Source of the DNA: Lithospermum erythrorhizon
Taxonomy: Eukaryota > Streptophyta > Magnoliopsida > Boraginales > Boraginaceae
Direction: 5' to 3'
Assembly: GCA_019722365.1 (NCBI GenBank)
Contig: JADFUC010001579.1
Location: 124,001 to 188,000, forward strand
DNA: 64,000 nt
Every line of letters begins with the position of its first letter. Position 1 is the stretch's first letter. The translations under genes and the position numbers were made by a program. Under the pieces are notes generated by a model that searched no databases, was not told the DNA's origin, and saw only the letters and a list, made by a program, of their open reading frames with translations. This document shows positions 51,219 through 63,169 of this stretch, piece by piece.

Positions 51219-53202
51219 TCATAACTCTTCAAAAGGAAAATCAAGGAATTTATCACTGATCAAAGACTTAATATCCAAATCTCCTAAGCTAGTTGATGCA
51301 TCCCCAGCATATAAACTTGATGCTACTTCTTGATCATGAATAGATGCCATCTTTGGAGAATAGCCTTCAGAACCCACAACAGCAGGCCAGATAGCACTGG
51401 AAGCTATGGATGATAGATTATCTGTGAGATCACTTTTGGTGTCTCCATTAGACTCCTGCTTGATTATTATTGGGGGGACAAAATTATTGTTTGTTGGAGG
51501 GATATGGTGCAATGAATTGCTTGTTGGCATTTTCACTCTAAAATCAATCATAGAAGTAGAATCTGTGACCTCGGAATCTACAATTATTTGAGCCCTTGTT
51601 TGATCTTTGCACGTATGTTGGCTGATGTATGTTGTTTTGTACAAAATCAATCCATCACCTTCAATTTTTTCAACATGTTTTAGTGCCTTACAATCTCGAT
51701 CAAACTTATGAGTGCACCTAAAGTAGCACCTGTTCAACCACAAATTAAAGGAAAGTAATAAGCTTTTGGGTAGACGAAAAATAATTTGACACTTTTTGTG
51801 TATCACACCATCAACTCTTTAATTGGTGATTTAGACAAAGACACTTTTTTTTGTATCACAAAATCAACCCCTTTGCAAATTCTTGTTTAACCAAATGCAC
51901 TTCATCAAGTAAGAGTACAGATCCAATTGATCTTAAGTAGATCTGGTTTAAACCCTAGTTATATCTTTCTGGTTTCAAATCATTGCTGAATTGAAAATAA
52001 GAGCTTGCTGGAAATCTTGGTTACATTAAACATTTAATTATTACTGAGCATAATATTAATCAAAGTTCAAACAATTTTTTAAAAATGGAATACCTAGGAT
52101 GTTTTGAGTTTTGTATAGCTTTTTGCCCATACTTTCTCCACGCATAACCATCTTCCGTTGTAGGAGATACAATAACCCATGAAATAACATCCTTTCTGCA
52201 CACAATGACACAAACATGATTTAAAAAAATTAATAACCGCAGACTATTAATTATATCATGTTTTCAAGCATTAAATAATTCTCTTTTATATATAAATGAT
52301 GTTTAGATCCATTGTGTTGCTGGTTAATGTATATATTTATATTTTTCTAATAGTTTAAGTAATGTACCAAAATGTGTCTCAAATTAAATTTACTAAGATT
52401 TTGCAAAATCAAGCTAGTCTAATTCAGGATTAGGTTAAAACTGTAAGGAATTGTTGTACGGAATCGCAACTCTGATCTATCTACTTTACTTTATGTTGTA
52501 TGTATTGCAAACAAAGTATGTAAAAAAGTTTTTGCAAGCTACAGCAATAACTTAGGTTCTTACAAAGCTTCATATCTCAATATATTTTGTAGATCTAGAT
52601 TACTTTCTTCAATTTTTTATTCTAAAAAATACTAAAATAAGTATTGGTATGAGATAATAAAATGTGAAATAAATAAGTTCTGAACTATATTTATGCAGAG
52701 GTTTATCTTTTAGAGAAATTTCTATATAAATAGAGGGATACTATCATTTTAATTTTAATAAACATTTAGTGAGGGCAATAATAAGAACTAATGTTAACTT
52801 TATTGATAGATCTATAAATTGACATCCATAATAAAATGGTTATTATAAATAAAGAGTCCATAAATGGCAAGAAGACTATTATTACCTTCTTCTATAGCAC
52901 CCCCTCTTATCTTTCATCATCTCAGCTGGCCTCTTCTTACCACTCTCACCAAAATCTTTCTCAACGGAGGTTTTGATCTGTCCCAATTTGTTTGTCCTAC
53001 ACAGACTTACCCTTGCAAGGGTATCAGTGAAAGATCTCAAGACCTTGTGAGCAAGTTCTTCTCCTAAAGCCACCTCTTCATCTCCAAGAACAATCTTGGA
53101 TAATATTGCTTGAAGTTGATTTGCATATTCTTTACCTTTAACTAGCTCCATCACTAATTCAATTTCATTTTCAGGGCACAAAAGGCTACTACTCCTCTCC
53201 AT
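51219..53202 (-). CDS. WRKY70/54-like group III WRKY transcription factor (3 exons)
   Basis: Exons 52886-53202, 52094-52195 and 51219-51729 (minus strand) splice to 309 residues. Donors are AG|GTAATA and AG|GTATTC; acceptors are TGCAG|A and AACAG|G. Both junctions complete an Arg codon, as in the WRKY55-like gene. WRKYGQK is at residues 125-131. The finger reads C145-X7-C153-X24-H178-X-C180, group III in type but one residue longer than the usual X23. The N-terminus ([29 protein letters not shown]) and the CYRRRK before the domain fit WRKY70/54. The stretch after the heptad, [14 protein letters not shown], departs from the common EILNAKFPRSYFRC, so the protein is divergent. Family members link salicylate and jasmonate defence signalling. 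The WRKY family call is very likely; orthology is probable. Confidence 0.9.
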
Positions 53203-53312
53203 TATTTAAGTATAGTTGTGCTTGTCCAAACTATATCGTATATGTAGAAAGATCGAACAAGAAAGCTGACAAAAAGTTTATTATTTTTATCTAGGACTAT
53301 GGGGTGAGCTTG

Positions 53313-53320
53313 TATTTATA
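53313..53320 (-). promoter_or_regulatory. TATA box of the WRKY70-like gene
   Basis: The minus strand has GGTTATAAATACAAG, with TATAAATA about 110 nt before the start codon at 53202. Position and sequence are typical of a plant core promoter. Confidence 0.6.
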
Positions 53321-53419
53321 ACCACTCTTCGCTTAGTAGTGATTAGTGAGAAAGGGATTGGGGGTGGAAAGAGAGAGGAAGATTAGAGCAACCAAACAAA
53401 CAAAATTGGAAAATACTAG

Positions 53420-54269
53420 TCTGCTTTTTATTTATTTATGCCAGTAATTCACATAAATAAAAAAGTAAAGTAATTAAAATTATATTAAAAATATAAAATA
53501 ATAATCAACTAAACCATATTATTTGGCCATTGGAGCAATTTGAAAGAGAAAAATAATGTTATAATTAAAACGTAAATATAATTTATTGCCAAACCACATA
53601 TATTTTTAAAACAAAAATTCTTGCTTAAAACGACAAATAAAAAAAAAACGGAATTAGATATTATTCTATAAATATTTTGAATCTGTGGTACAAACATGTC
53701 ACCCTCAGACGTAGTTAGAGTTGCTACGAGTACTATGCAGGGATGATTTACACCGTAATAGCAGATAATGAGATTTCCATCCATTCATGTTAGCCGACGG
53801 AATGTACCAACATTTTTTCAACGATATTATTCAATATTCATATTGTTGGGTTTTATGGGAGTTGTTATCATAGGCGCACGGTATCAAAGATGATTTACAT
53901 TCATAAAAATCCATATTCGATCATTCTAGCTTCATTTAAAGTTGCTTTTATCATCAAGCCTCTTATAGCCGCAGAGGCCATTGCGATTTTTAATTGCTTT
54001 TTCAAGTACCCTCTTCTGGCCATTTTTGGAGGACATTTTTGTCTTATCAAGATTTAAAAGGTTTTTAACATCCATTTTACTCTTTCATTTTGAGTAATTA
54101 TCTTGACATAACAAAGCTTAGAAGCTGAAACTTTATCAACCCCATCAACTAAATCCACCAAAGAAGCCAATTTCCCAAAATGTTTGTCCAATAAGGTTGT
54201 CCTCGAGCCCTCAATAGAGGAATGAAGAGGCAACAAAGTGGAGCGTATAAAGGCGCCGAACGATTCGAC
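53420..54269. other. Intergenic DNA between the WRKY70-like gene and a copia element
   Basis: The DNA is AT-rich. A 60-codon minus-strand frame at 54054-54236 (SIEGSRTTLLDKHFGKLASL) looks protein-like but I do not recognise it. It may be a host gene fragment cut by the copia insertion. Confidence 0.35.
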
Positions 54270-54560
54270 TCTTAGAATAAATTAAATGAAATTTGCATGT
54301 AGAAAAAGGAAGATGTTAATATTCAATATAAGCTATATAATATCATTGGTGAAAGTGTTAAGAATTTTAACCAATTACATTTAGCGGTGATAAACTTTCT
54401 CCCCCTATAACATTTGGCTAGGTACGGTATGTTTTAACATGCGTATAGAAAAATAGTTTACAAATAAAAGTGTATAATATAATAAAATCTCTCCGCATAG
54501 AGAATAGAGCAGCAGCTCATTGAAATAGATTTATTCTAAATTACTTGTAATAATATATAT
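54270..54560 (+). repeat. 5' LTR of the copia element
   Basis: This aligns with 58520-58805 from TTAGAATAAA to AATAATATATATAT. It carries an extra run of about 20 bases (near 54330-54352) that the 3' LTR lacks, and its first bases are TC instead of TG. The primer binding site is not recognisable. Confidence 0.85.
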
Positions 54561-57500
54561 ATATTTTATTTGAGGGAGAATAAAAATGGTTAATATAATC
54601 TAACCAAATTCCAAAATTGATGGCGACGAATTATGGGAATTCGAGTATACAAATGAAGGTTCTACAAGGTTCTCAAGATATCTGGAACATAGTTGAAAAT
54701 GGGTATACCGTTCCGAAAATCCAGATGTTGAAGCAGCTCTTTCGAATGTGAAAGAACATTGCTAAGAGATTCTCGCAAAAAGGACAAGAAGGCATTATTT
54801 ACAATTTTTCACATCAATCAACCTTTGAAAAAATATCGTGAGCCGTAAACTTCCAATGCCAGGGAAATTTTACAAAATTATTTCAAGGTAAATAAAGGTA
54901 CGACTCCAAGCACCGAGGCGAGTTCAAAAATCTAAAGACGAAAAGTCCAGTAACATCAGTATCATGTAACTGCTTGACAACGGTGGACAAATGAGATGAA
55001 AAGAAAATCGAGAAAACCTCATGACTCCATGTGATCACGGAGAAGCTTCTTCTACCATTGACAAGAAAGTTTGATTATGTTGTTACTTCTATCGAAGAAT
55101 CAAAAATACTTGTCAACAATTTCGATTGACGAGCCAGGTTCTCTAAGCTCATGAACAACTGGAAGTGAACCAAGATGACGATACAAACCATTTAGAAAGG
55201 CGTTGCAAAGCAAAGTGTTCATTAATGAAAATCAAGGCGTGAATAAGTAAATAAGCAAAAGAGGTGGCTTCAGAGGCGCTATTGAGGGAAGAGGACGGGA
55301 AGACAGCCCTTCAATGTGAGGCCGTAAAAATGAAGCGTTATCAACAGCTTGGTCGTGGTCACCTAGAGTTGTGAAAAGGCGGATATCAACAATCGGCTAT
55401 TAAATTGCGCCTTCAATGTTATAATTGTAACAAATATGGTCATTTCAATATGAATATCGATCAACACCTACAAAGGAGTTGTCGCAATTTTACAACACTG
55501 TATTTAAGAAAGAAGTCGATCTCGCTATTTCTAAATACAAATGAAATGAAGAGCGCCGCTAGTAACATTTGGTATCTTCATACCGAAGCAATCACATGTG
55601 TGGTCGAAAATATTTATTCACATAATTGGATGAAAAGATTAGGCTGAGAAGTTACTTTTGGTGATTCATCAAAAAGTTCCAGACAAGAAAAGTGGAAGAT
55701 TACGATTTTCTTAAATAATGAAAAAAATTTATAAGTGATGTTTATTATATACCAGACAAAAAGAGTAACATCATTAGTCTTGGACAACTTTTTAGAGAAA
55801 TGGTATACCATAAATATGAAGGAGAACTTTCATCAATAAGAAATCAAACTCGTGAATTAATTGTGTGCTGATATTTAATTCAAGAATCGACTTTTCACGC
55901 TGACATGAAGCATCGGATGTAACATTGTTTCGGGTTAGTCATTAAAAAGACTCATGGTTACGTGGGATCTAAAATGGATCATCTTGGTTTCACCGACTCA
56001 AATTATTATCAAAGACAAACATGGTGAATGGACTTCTAATAATTAATGAACCGGATGATTTTGTGATGCATATGTCAAAGGAAAATAACATCGTCTAGAA
56101 GGCCATTAGAAATAGTTCATACAAACATAACTGGTCCATTCGATATCCCGTCACTTGGAGGAAATAGGTACTATTTTAACTTTCATTGATGATTATAGTA
56201 GAAAACATTGGTATATATTACAAAAAAAAGGTAAGCTCAAAAATAAAGTGGACAAAATCTAAAGGTAATGAAGGTTTTGATGTTTAGGAGAATACAATTC
56301 AAATTTGTTTAATAAGTTTTGCAAAAGAGTAATGAGTTATTCATCGCTGACAACGTATATACTCCACAACAAAAATGACGTTGAAAGAATCATACAATTC
56401 TGATATGGCTTGGTGAAGTGCATGGCGAAGAAATTTAGGTCGCACTGCAGCTACATGCTACCGCTTCCATTTGTTGAATCGCTTTCCAACAAAAATGTCA
56501 AATTCAAGACTCCAAATTAAGCACTGAGCCGTAGCAAACTATCTCGTTGGACATCTTAAAATATTTGAGTATTGGCATGCACATGTTCCGCATCAAAAAG
56601 AAAGAAGCTTGATGACAAAGGCAAAAGTGTATATTTATCGATACGATAAAACAAGTAAGCCATTGGCTTATAATCAAGCATTAAGGAAGTAATCATTTCC
56701 GCAGATGTCAATTTGATGAAAGATTATTGGAGATGGAGCACTGAAGAAAGAAATGTTGCATAAATATTTTTTAATGATGAAGATGTTGACGCCAATACGA
56801 AGATGCAAGTGAAATGATGATTCACCTCTACAAAAAAGCTCCAATCCAACAAACTCCTCAATCAACTCCAACAACGCCAGAAACAACAACAATAGGAGCA
56901 ATAGTAATTCAGGGAGTACGGAGAAACACAAAGTCTAGATGAAATCTATGATGCAACAAGTCCGATATTAAAATTTTGATTATTCATTATTTTGTTCAAC
57001 GGATGAACGCATCCAAGCACATTCGGAAAGCTACCTAAGAAAGCAAACGGAACAAAGCCATGAATGAAGAAATTAATGCAATCAAGAAGATTGATACTTG
57101 GGAACTTACAAATCTTCCAAGGACACAAAGCACTGACACAAACGGGTCTACAAGACAAAGACCATGGAAAAGTGAAAAAGGCAGCACTGGGCTGCTAAAG
57201 GCTAAACAGATAATGTGATTGACTATGATGAGGTATTTTCTCTAGTTTCACAAGTTGATACATAAGAGCCCCTTACGCTAGCTTGCAAATGTGAACTGTA
57301 TTAAGATCTATCGTATGGATGTAAAGTTAGCATTCTTAAATGGGTATCTCTTCAAGAAGAAGTCTATAGAACATCCACTGATATGTTTAAAGGTCAAGAA
57401 GATAGTGTGTAGGCTTAATAAAGATTTATATGGTCATAAGCTCCCGTGAGTTTGGAATACAAGGATTGATGAATACTTTCACAAAAAATGGTTTTGTGAA

Positions 57501-58519
57501 AAGTCCGTATTAAGCATTCCCTATACGCAAAGAAAAATCATATTCAGATATCACGCGTTTATATGCTTATATGTCGATGACATGGTTTATACCGAAACAA
57601 TCGAGACATGTTTAATGATTTTAAAGAACTGATGACTAAAGAATTGAGACACGTATATCAAAGTAGATGTCATATTTTCTTGGGGTTGAAGTAAGACAAG
57701 CAAAAGATGGAATTTTCATGTCATAACGGAAATATGCTGAACAAATTTTGACTAAATGTAGGATGAAAGATACAAGCCTATAAGCACACCGGAAAAACAC
57801 ATGCATGAAGTTGAGAGTTAATTCAACTAAAGAATTCGTACATCCATCATTGTTAAAGAGCCTGGTAGGAAGCTTAAGGTATTTAACTTTTATGCATCCT
57901 CGATATAAATAAGCACAAGATTAGGGTTCATGAAGTAGTATATGGAAACTCCTAAACAAGATCACTTCATCGTAGCCAAAAGAATCCTAAGATATATCAA
58001 AGGTACATTGATAGATGGTTTATTTAACACATACTCTAAGAATGCAAAATTAGTTGGATATTCAGACAGCGACTACGAGACATTGATAATGGAAAAAGCA
58101 CTTCAGGTTATGCTTTTCATATTGGCTCACGATATTTTCGTGGTCATCAAAGAAGCAACAAACAGTTGCACTCTCAACATGTGAAGCAGAGTATATAGCT
58201 GCAGCTGCATGTACATGTCAGGCAATATGGTTGAAGTATATTTTGTGCGAGTTATATTATTCAACGGAAGAACCAGTTACTATATAGGTTGATAACAAGT
58301 CAGCCATATCACTTGCAAAGAATCCAGTTTCACATAGTCGAAGTAAACATATCAACATGAAATACCACTTCATTCGAGAACAAGTAAAAGATAAAGTTGA
58401 GGAACTACTACATCGGAGAAACGTAAGATCAAGTCGCCGATATCTTTACAAATTAATAAGACGGAGGCATTTTCACAATTTGAAAGAAAAGTCATCGCGA
58501 AGTCGCATTTGAGGGGGAG

Positions 58520-58805
58520 TGTTAGAATAAACAAATGAAATTTGCATGTAGTGAAAAAATGAAAGAAAAATGTTAACATTCAATATAAGCCATAGTGTTA
58601 AGAATTTTAACCAATTACATTTAGCGGTGATAAAACTTTTCTCACCCCTATAAACACTATCAGGCATGATATGTTTTAACATGCAGATATAGAGAAAATA
58701 GTTTAGAAATAAAAGTGTATAATATAATAAATCTCTCCATATTTAAAATAGAGCAACAAATTATCAGAATAGATTTATCTTTAAATTACTCAGAATAATA
58801 TATAT
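58520..58805 (+). repeat. 3' LTR of the copia element
   Basis: It starts TGTTAGAATAAAC right after the polypurine tract and parallels the 5' LTR. The similarity stops after AATAATATATATAT, so the right end is approximate. Confidence 0.85.
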
Positions 58806-60480
58806 ATGTATTGATACACATTTCCAAATGTACTTAGCCCATCTGGGCACCAGTGGTGGGCATTTTGGTGGATTTTAGATGAAGATATAGCATTTGAAGA
58901 TATTAGACTTTCTATTATTTTAATTTTGTTGGTAAAATAAAGGTTCAAGAATTCAACCTCTCTTTCTATCAGATCTGGTGATGCATATAATTGAAGATCT
59001 TCCGCATTCTTTAGCAACTGTTATGGGAAGAATTGGCTTGACATTAGGTGGCAATATTTTTTAGGAGGCAAAGGAAGGGAAAATTGAAAATTGGAGGAAA
59101 AAGAAGTGAAAAGCGTGAAAAACAATGAGGGAAGGGAAGAATGAAACGAGTGATGTTAAAGTCAAACAAATGATGAAAATAACAAATGCTCTAAAACAGA
59201 AAGTGGCCGAAAAACTACAATTTCACTCTAAAGTAGTGGCTGCTGAACAACTTTTGAACTCTACAAGGAACTTCAAAGGATTGAAAAACAACCTAAGTGA
59301 ACTAGGTGATCAATGTGACTTTTAGCAACGTGGAGATTTTGCATCATTCGCCTCCTAAATAATTTTGTTGAGATCATACAGGATTTATTAAAGTTTGTAT
59401 ACTTTTTCCATATCTAAAAGATCGGTTAGTGTTATAGTGTACCGTGTATTGAATATGTTATGTTCTTCGCTCCAATGCTATTCTTGATGTCGATTGGTTT
59501 ATATATATCCCTGTATGTGCTCTTTTAGGGATTACGAGCCAGAAAGGATTGGTAATGAAATCGTATCATGTGATTATGAAATGATTGTTGGTGTCTTGAC
59601 AATTTTATTATGGAAAGATCTTAAAGAAATGAGTGGAGATATTTACATTGAAGACCAATTCTTTTGTGAAGGAATTAAAACACAATATTTGTATTTTTGG
59701 AAAGAATATTATGTGATTGTTTTGAAATAAAATCTACCGTGATTTTTCATATGTGCCTTATTTTAAAACCTATATAATGAAAATCTTGAAGACTTTGAAG
59801 AGTAAGTTTTACATTGTATTTTGAGTAGACGCATCATTTTAATCATTGTGTTTTGTTTAGGTTTTTAGTAGGAGCTGTGTTATAAAGCTCTTAGGTGTCG
59901 ATTAAGTTTCAACATTTGGAACATCAGTTTTGTGTTTTGTTTACTCAATCTGTCAATGAGTCAAACACTAGAAGATTGACTTGAGTGGGATTGAAGGGGA
60001 TTTCGATAGTATGAGCCTAAGTTGAATGTCTAGATAAAGTATGTCAAGGCACTACAAGGATGTGCATTCAACTAAGTAATTGAGTTGTAATTCTCATCAT
60101 AAAGTTTCTTCCAGTGGCACACTGTCCCTCGGATATGGGTGTAAATTGCACCGAACTGGGAAAACAATTCTTGGGTGTTCTTACTTCCAGCTTTCTATTT
60201 TGTGGTGTTACATTAGACATATGATTTAGCAATTGGAGTAGTTTTCGGTCTTTTCAAAATTGATTAATTTTATATTTTAATAAATACCTTTTTAAATTTA
60301 ACTCAACTATTTGTATGTATGTTGGGAAGTATGTTATGAAAATATATATAAGTACAGTTTTTTGAACATATTTGATTATTAACATGAGAATTTTGATTGA
60401 AATGAGAGTTGTATTTATCAATTAAGACTATAAAGTTTTATAAATTAGATTAATAACAAAAAACTGTCTATTTTTTAAAA
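58806..60480. other. Intergenic DNA with small open frames
   Basis: A 66-codon plus-strand frame at 59125-59325 is Lys/Glu-rich and would form a charged helix (KVAEKLQFHSKVVAAEQLL), possibly part of a coiled-coil exon. No partner exon or family is recognised. Another frame at 59494-59730 shows nothing. I make no gene call. Confidence 0.3.
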
Positions 60481-60484
60481 GAAT

Positions 60485-60790
60485 CTGAAAGCTCGATTCG
60501 GATCGATAAGTTCAATTCGACCAGTTCGAGCCAAGCTCGAACCTCATTTTTAGGTTCGGCAGATCTCAAACCGAAGGCTCGATTTGGCTCGAATCACATA
60601 AATTTATAATATTTTTTATTTTTTTCATATTTTATCATTAAAATTTGTATGTTCCGGTCGAACTTCGAATCGAATATCGAACCTTCGAATCGAACCTAGA
60701 ACCACTTGAGTCGAGCCGAATCTCGAATCCTTCTGTTCGTCCCGAACTCAAACCTATTCAGATTTGGTAGGGCTCGACTCGTTTAGAGGC
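60485..60790. repeat. TTCGA/TCGAA-rich repeat patch
   Basis: Within about 300 bp the words TTCGA, TCGAA, GCTCGA and their complements recur many times on both strands, separated by one AT-rich core at 60598-60650. The two flanks look partly inverted. This resembles the ends of a known type of plant non-autonomous element, but I cannot name it. Confidence 0.5.
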
Positions 60791-61441
60791 CTAGGTGGTA
60801 GTAGTATCATTTAGTAAATTAAGATTTTCATGTTGTCATATGTGCTTGTCTAGTTATATTTCAATTACTTAATTGTTGTTTCATTAGTTTAATCCTATAT
60901 TTAGCATCAGTTGTAACCATTATGGTTAGTCTAGCACTTATTAGATATTATTTTTAAAGACAAATCAAGTTCGAGTCATTGTAATACCATTCATCGAATT
61001 TAAAACAAAATCCTTTAATGTATTTATATGCCTACTCATGTTAAATCAATTATACCCAAACGTTTTATAGTTTAAACGAATGACTTAGCAAATTTAGTTC
61101 GAGAAAGTTGGAGTAAGATGCGTTTTGGACTTTGATTGTTCAAATATTCGGATTTAGTCATTAAAATGACTATATGGATGCGATTTAGTCCCCAATTTGG
61201 TGCCATAAACAAATTATATAATTTATGTTTCAGTGAAATTGAGGATCAAATCGAACCCAAATACTCACTTTTTGGAATTAGATCCCAACTTTTGAACTAT
61301 CGAGAATCTAAATACAACTTGCTCCCACTATTTGGGACCAAATTGACAACTAATTCTTAAACGAACCCCAAACAAACAAGTTTGCTAGTTAGGTCTATAT
61401 TATTTTTGGCTATATTATAAACTGTTTTATCATTACAGAAG
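60790..61441. other. AT-rich intergenic DNA
   Basis: No gene is supported. The phrases GATTTAGTCCCC and TTAGATCCC suggest an old repeat, and the 74-codon frame at 61136-61360 reads across it without any domain. Confidence 0.4.
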
Positions 61442-62060
61442 TGATGATCTAATCCGGTTTCGGTGCTGGGTCGAATCACAAATCCTCCAAGCCGAGCTTT
61501 GATACGCCTTGGTCCAAATGAGAGTTCCTATAAAACAAAGACCGGTAGTCCGACCGAAAACACTTCGACAATCAAGTCAGTAAATGATCGAAAGATTTTG
61601 GTTTCTGAAAAGAGAGTGTTTGGGTATCAAAGTGGACTAACTTAATTTGGCCTCAAGGTTTACCTTTTATAGTTTGCTTGGACCGTTACTTTGGTCAAGC
61701 CTTAATGGCTCCTTCATTACCGATTAATGATTTTGTGGCTCATTAAGGGGTCGTGTAATTATGGTCTTAATTACCCCCTTAATTGAGCCGAATCAAACCG
61801 TTGGTTTCTAACGGTTCTCTTCTCGTTTACCGAGTTGGACAGCCTAGCCCATTTAATTTGGGCTTTTGCATTTTGGGCCATTCGTGTGGTTAAGTCTATT
61901 TATTCGGTGCCTTATTCCTGATCCATCTTCGAAAGACCCAATCTCGTTGGACCAATCTCGAATCAGCCCATTTACTTATGGGATTATCATTTGCCCCCAG
62001 ACCCACCCATTTTCTATGGGTCGGATCTTGAATATGGGTGGGTCTCTTTAATTCCTCATA
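61442..62060 (-). repeat. 3' LTR of the deleted gypsy element (right edge uncertain)
   Basis: It matches the repeat at 63653 over at least 340 bp, including CCGAGCTTTGATA, AAAGAGAGTGTTTGGGTATC and TAATTATGGTCTTAATTACC. A minus-strand TATA box (CTATAAAAGG) lies near 61665-61675. Its right edge lies somewhere before the antisense promoter at 62230. Confidence 0.8.
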
Positions 62061-62229
62061 CCAAACAACACCGTAACATCTTTCATGCATGTGTCAGAGG
62101 CATTTTGCCTCCCTAGAGCCGCCGTTTTCCGTTTCATATCTTGACCATCATTGCATGCGACTTTTTAGGTGGACCTCATTTCTCTTCATTATCATCCCCT
62201 TTTTGAATTAGAAAAGGCTCGTGATGCTC

Positions 62230-62236
62230 TATAAAT
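62230..62236 (+). promoter_or_regulatory. TATA box of the antisense accessory ORF
   Basis: TATAAAT lies 112-118 nt before the ATG at 62348, on the strand opposite to the retrotransposon genes. The same arrangement occurs at 18791 in the other gypsy element. Confidence 0.45.
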
Positions 62237-62347
62237 TGGGAAGATCATACACAGGACTTTTCCCATTTCATTTTCTGCAATTTTCTCCTGTGGCCATCTT
62301 CGAAGTTCCTCAGTGCTTTAGAGGAAAAAAACCTCCCCCTTCACTTC

Positions 62348-63004
62348 ATGGCCCGTACTAAGTGCACCCTCAGGAAGATGTCCCCTCCTCTAAAGAGGGC
62401 CAAGTCCGCTGGGGGAGTGAAGTTTGCTTCTCCCTCTCCTTCTCCTCCTCCCATGGATTCTAACTCCTCATGTGCTTTTTACCAGGCTGCCTCTGCCTCT
62501 CATGTTCTTGCAGAAGACCATATTGCTCTGTCCCAGCAGACCCAAGACCTTCACGAGGAGCTGCCCCGGGAGCGCCACAATGGTGTACCTTTGGCCCCCG
62601 AGTGTCCTCGGAAGATCTCCTACAATGTCCATACCCCATTGGTAGAAGGGCACCGGGCACAACATGCTAACCATTTCGTGGGGAGGCTGATAAGGGATGC
62701 TGGCGTGCCTTTGACATGCATCACACCTCCGGACATGATCCTGGGCATCCTTAGCTACAGAGGGCTAAAATATCCCCGGCCATGGGATCTTTTGAGTCAA
62801 GGTCTTGCCATTAATGTGATTTCCACACATGCCCCCATGCATTTCTTCGACAACCATCAGCCCTTCCTCTCGGGTGACACACTTCAACAGCGGACCCTGA
62901 AAAGACCTTCGATAGAGGACCCCATCCAGCAGGGTATACCTCAAGCTTTTCCTTTGGATCTTATTAGCCACTGGGGGATCTCCAGGAAGGACTCCGGTTC
63001 TTAA
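62348..63004 (+). CDS. Antisense accessory ORF fused to reversed integrase sequence
   Basis: This 218-codon frame starts MARTKCTLRKMSPPLKRAKS and is Lys/Arg/Ser/Pro-rich for about 45 residues. It continues to about residue 71 with ALSQQTQDLHEEL, a short helical stretch. After about 62560 it is only the complement of the integrase reading on the minus strand, so it is chimeric. I infer that the first third is what remains of the extra antisense ORF found in Tat-type gypsy elements, with a deletion joining its two ends to integrase. A TATA box and a leader precede it, so it may still be transcribed. Function is unknown. Confidence 0.45.
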   Translation: MARTKCTLRKMSPPLKRAKSAGGVKFASPSPSPPPMDSNSSCAFYQAASASHVLAEDHIALSQQTQDLHEELPRERHNGVPLAPECPRKISYNVHTPLVEGHRAQHANHFVGRLIRDAGVPLTCITPPDMILGILSYRGLKYPRPWDLLSQGLAINVISTHAPMHFFDNHQPFLSGDTLQQRTLKRPSIEDPIQQGIPQAFPLDLISHWGISRKDSGS

Positions 63005-63163
63005 GAAATCCAAGATATCCTGATACCATGGCCCGGGTGCTCTCGCATCACCCTCCGGGGCATTATCCATCACTTCCTTTGTCGGGAAGGCTTCCTCGAT
63101 TACCCACTCCACCGGGGTGGAATCTTGCATCGTCCCATACTCTGCCGTAGCCAGGGAATCCAC
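62560..63163 (-). pseudogene. Gypsy RNase H end and integrase N-terminal part
   Basis: The minus-strand frame 63163-62765 reads PWYQDILDFLRTGVLP, then RYTLLDGVLYRRSF and MHGGMCGNH. The neighbouring frames give DAQDHVR, a CDACQRH-like word and VPFYQWGMDIVGDLPRTLGG. These are the standard stretches around the integrase HHCC zinc finger and catalytic core start. A frameshift near 62765 and the cut near 62560 inactivate it. Confidence 0.85.
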
Positions 63164-63169
63164 CAGCTG

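Larger units (their letters stand above)
54270..58805 (+). mobile_element. Degenerate Ty1/copia retrotransposon
   Basis: LTRs flank a plus-strand gag-pol whose domains come in copia order, with many stops and frameshifts. Gag: IQMKVLQGSQDIWNIVENGY near 54645-54705. Zinc knuckle: CYNCNKYGHF near 55414-55445. Protease: WYLHTEA near 55570. Integrase start: words like EPDDF and IVHTNITGPFD, near 56050-56140. Reverse transcriptase: MDVKLAFLNGYL near 57315 and LYVDD near 57568. RNase H: AKRILRYIKGT near 57976 and LVGYSDSDYE near 58051. The polypurine tract GAGGGGGAG lies directly before the 3' LTR. It can no longer make protein. Confidence 0.93.

Noticed and set aside
59494..59730. 78-codon plus-strand ORF
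   Set aside because: No domain, no splice context, and a composition like random AT-rich DNA.
62348..62440. Histone H3-like protein from the MARTK start
   Set aside because: Only the first few residues agree. The rest has no histone fold and lies inside a retrotransposon.
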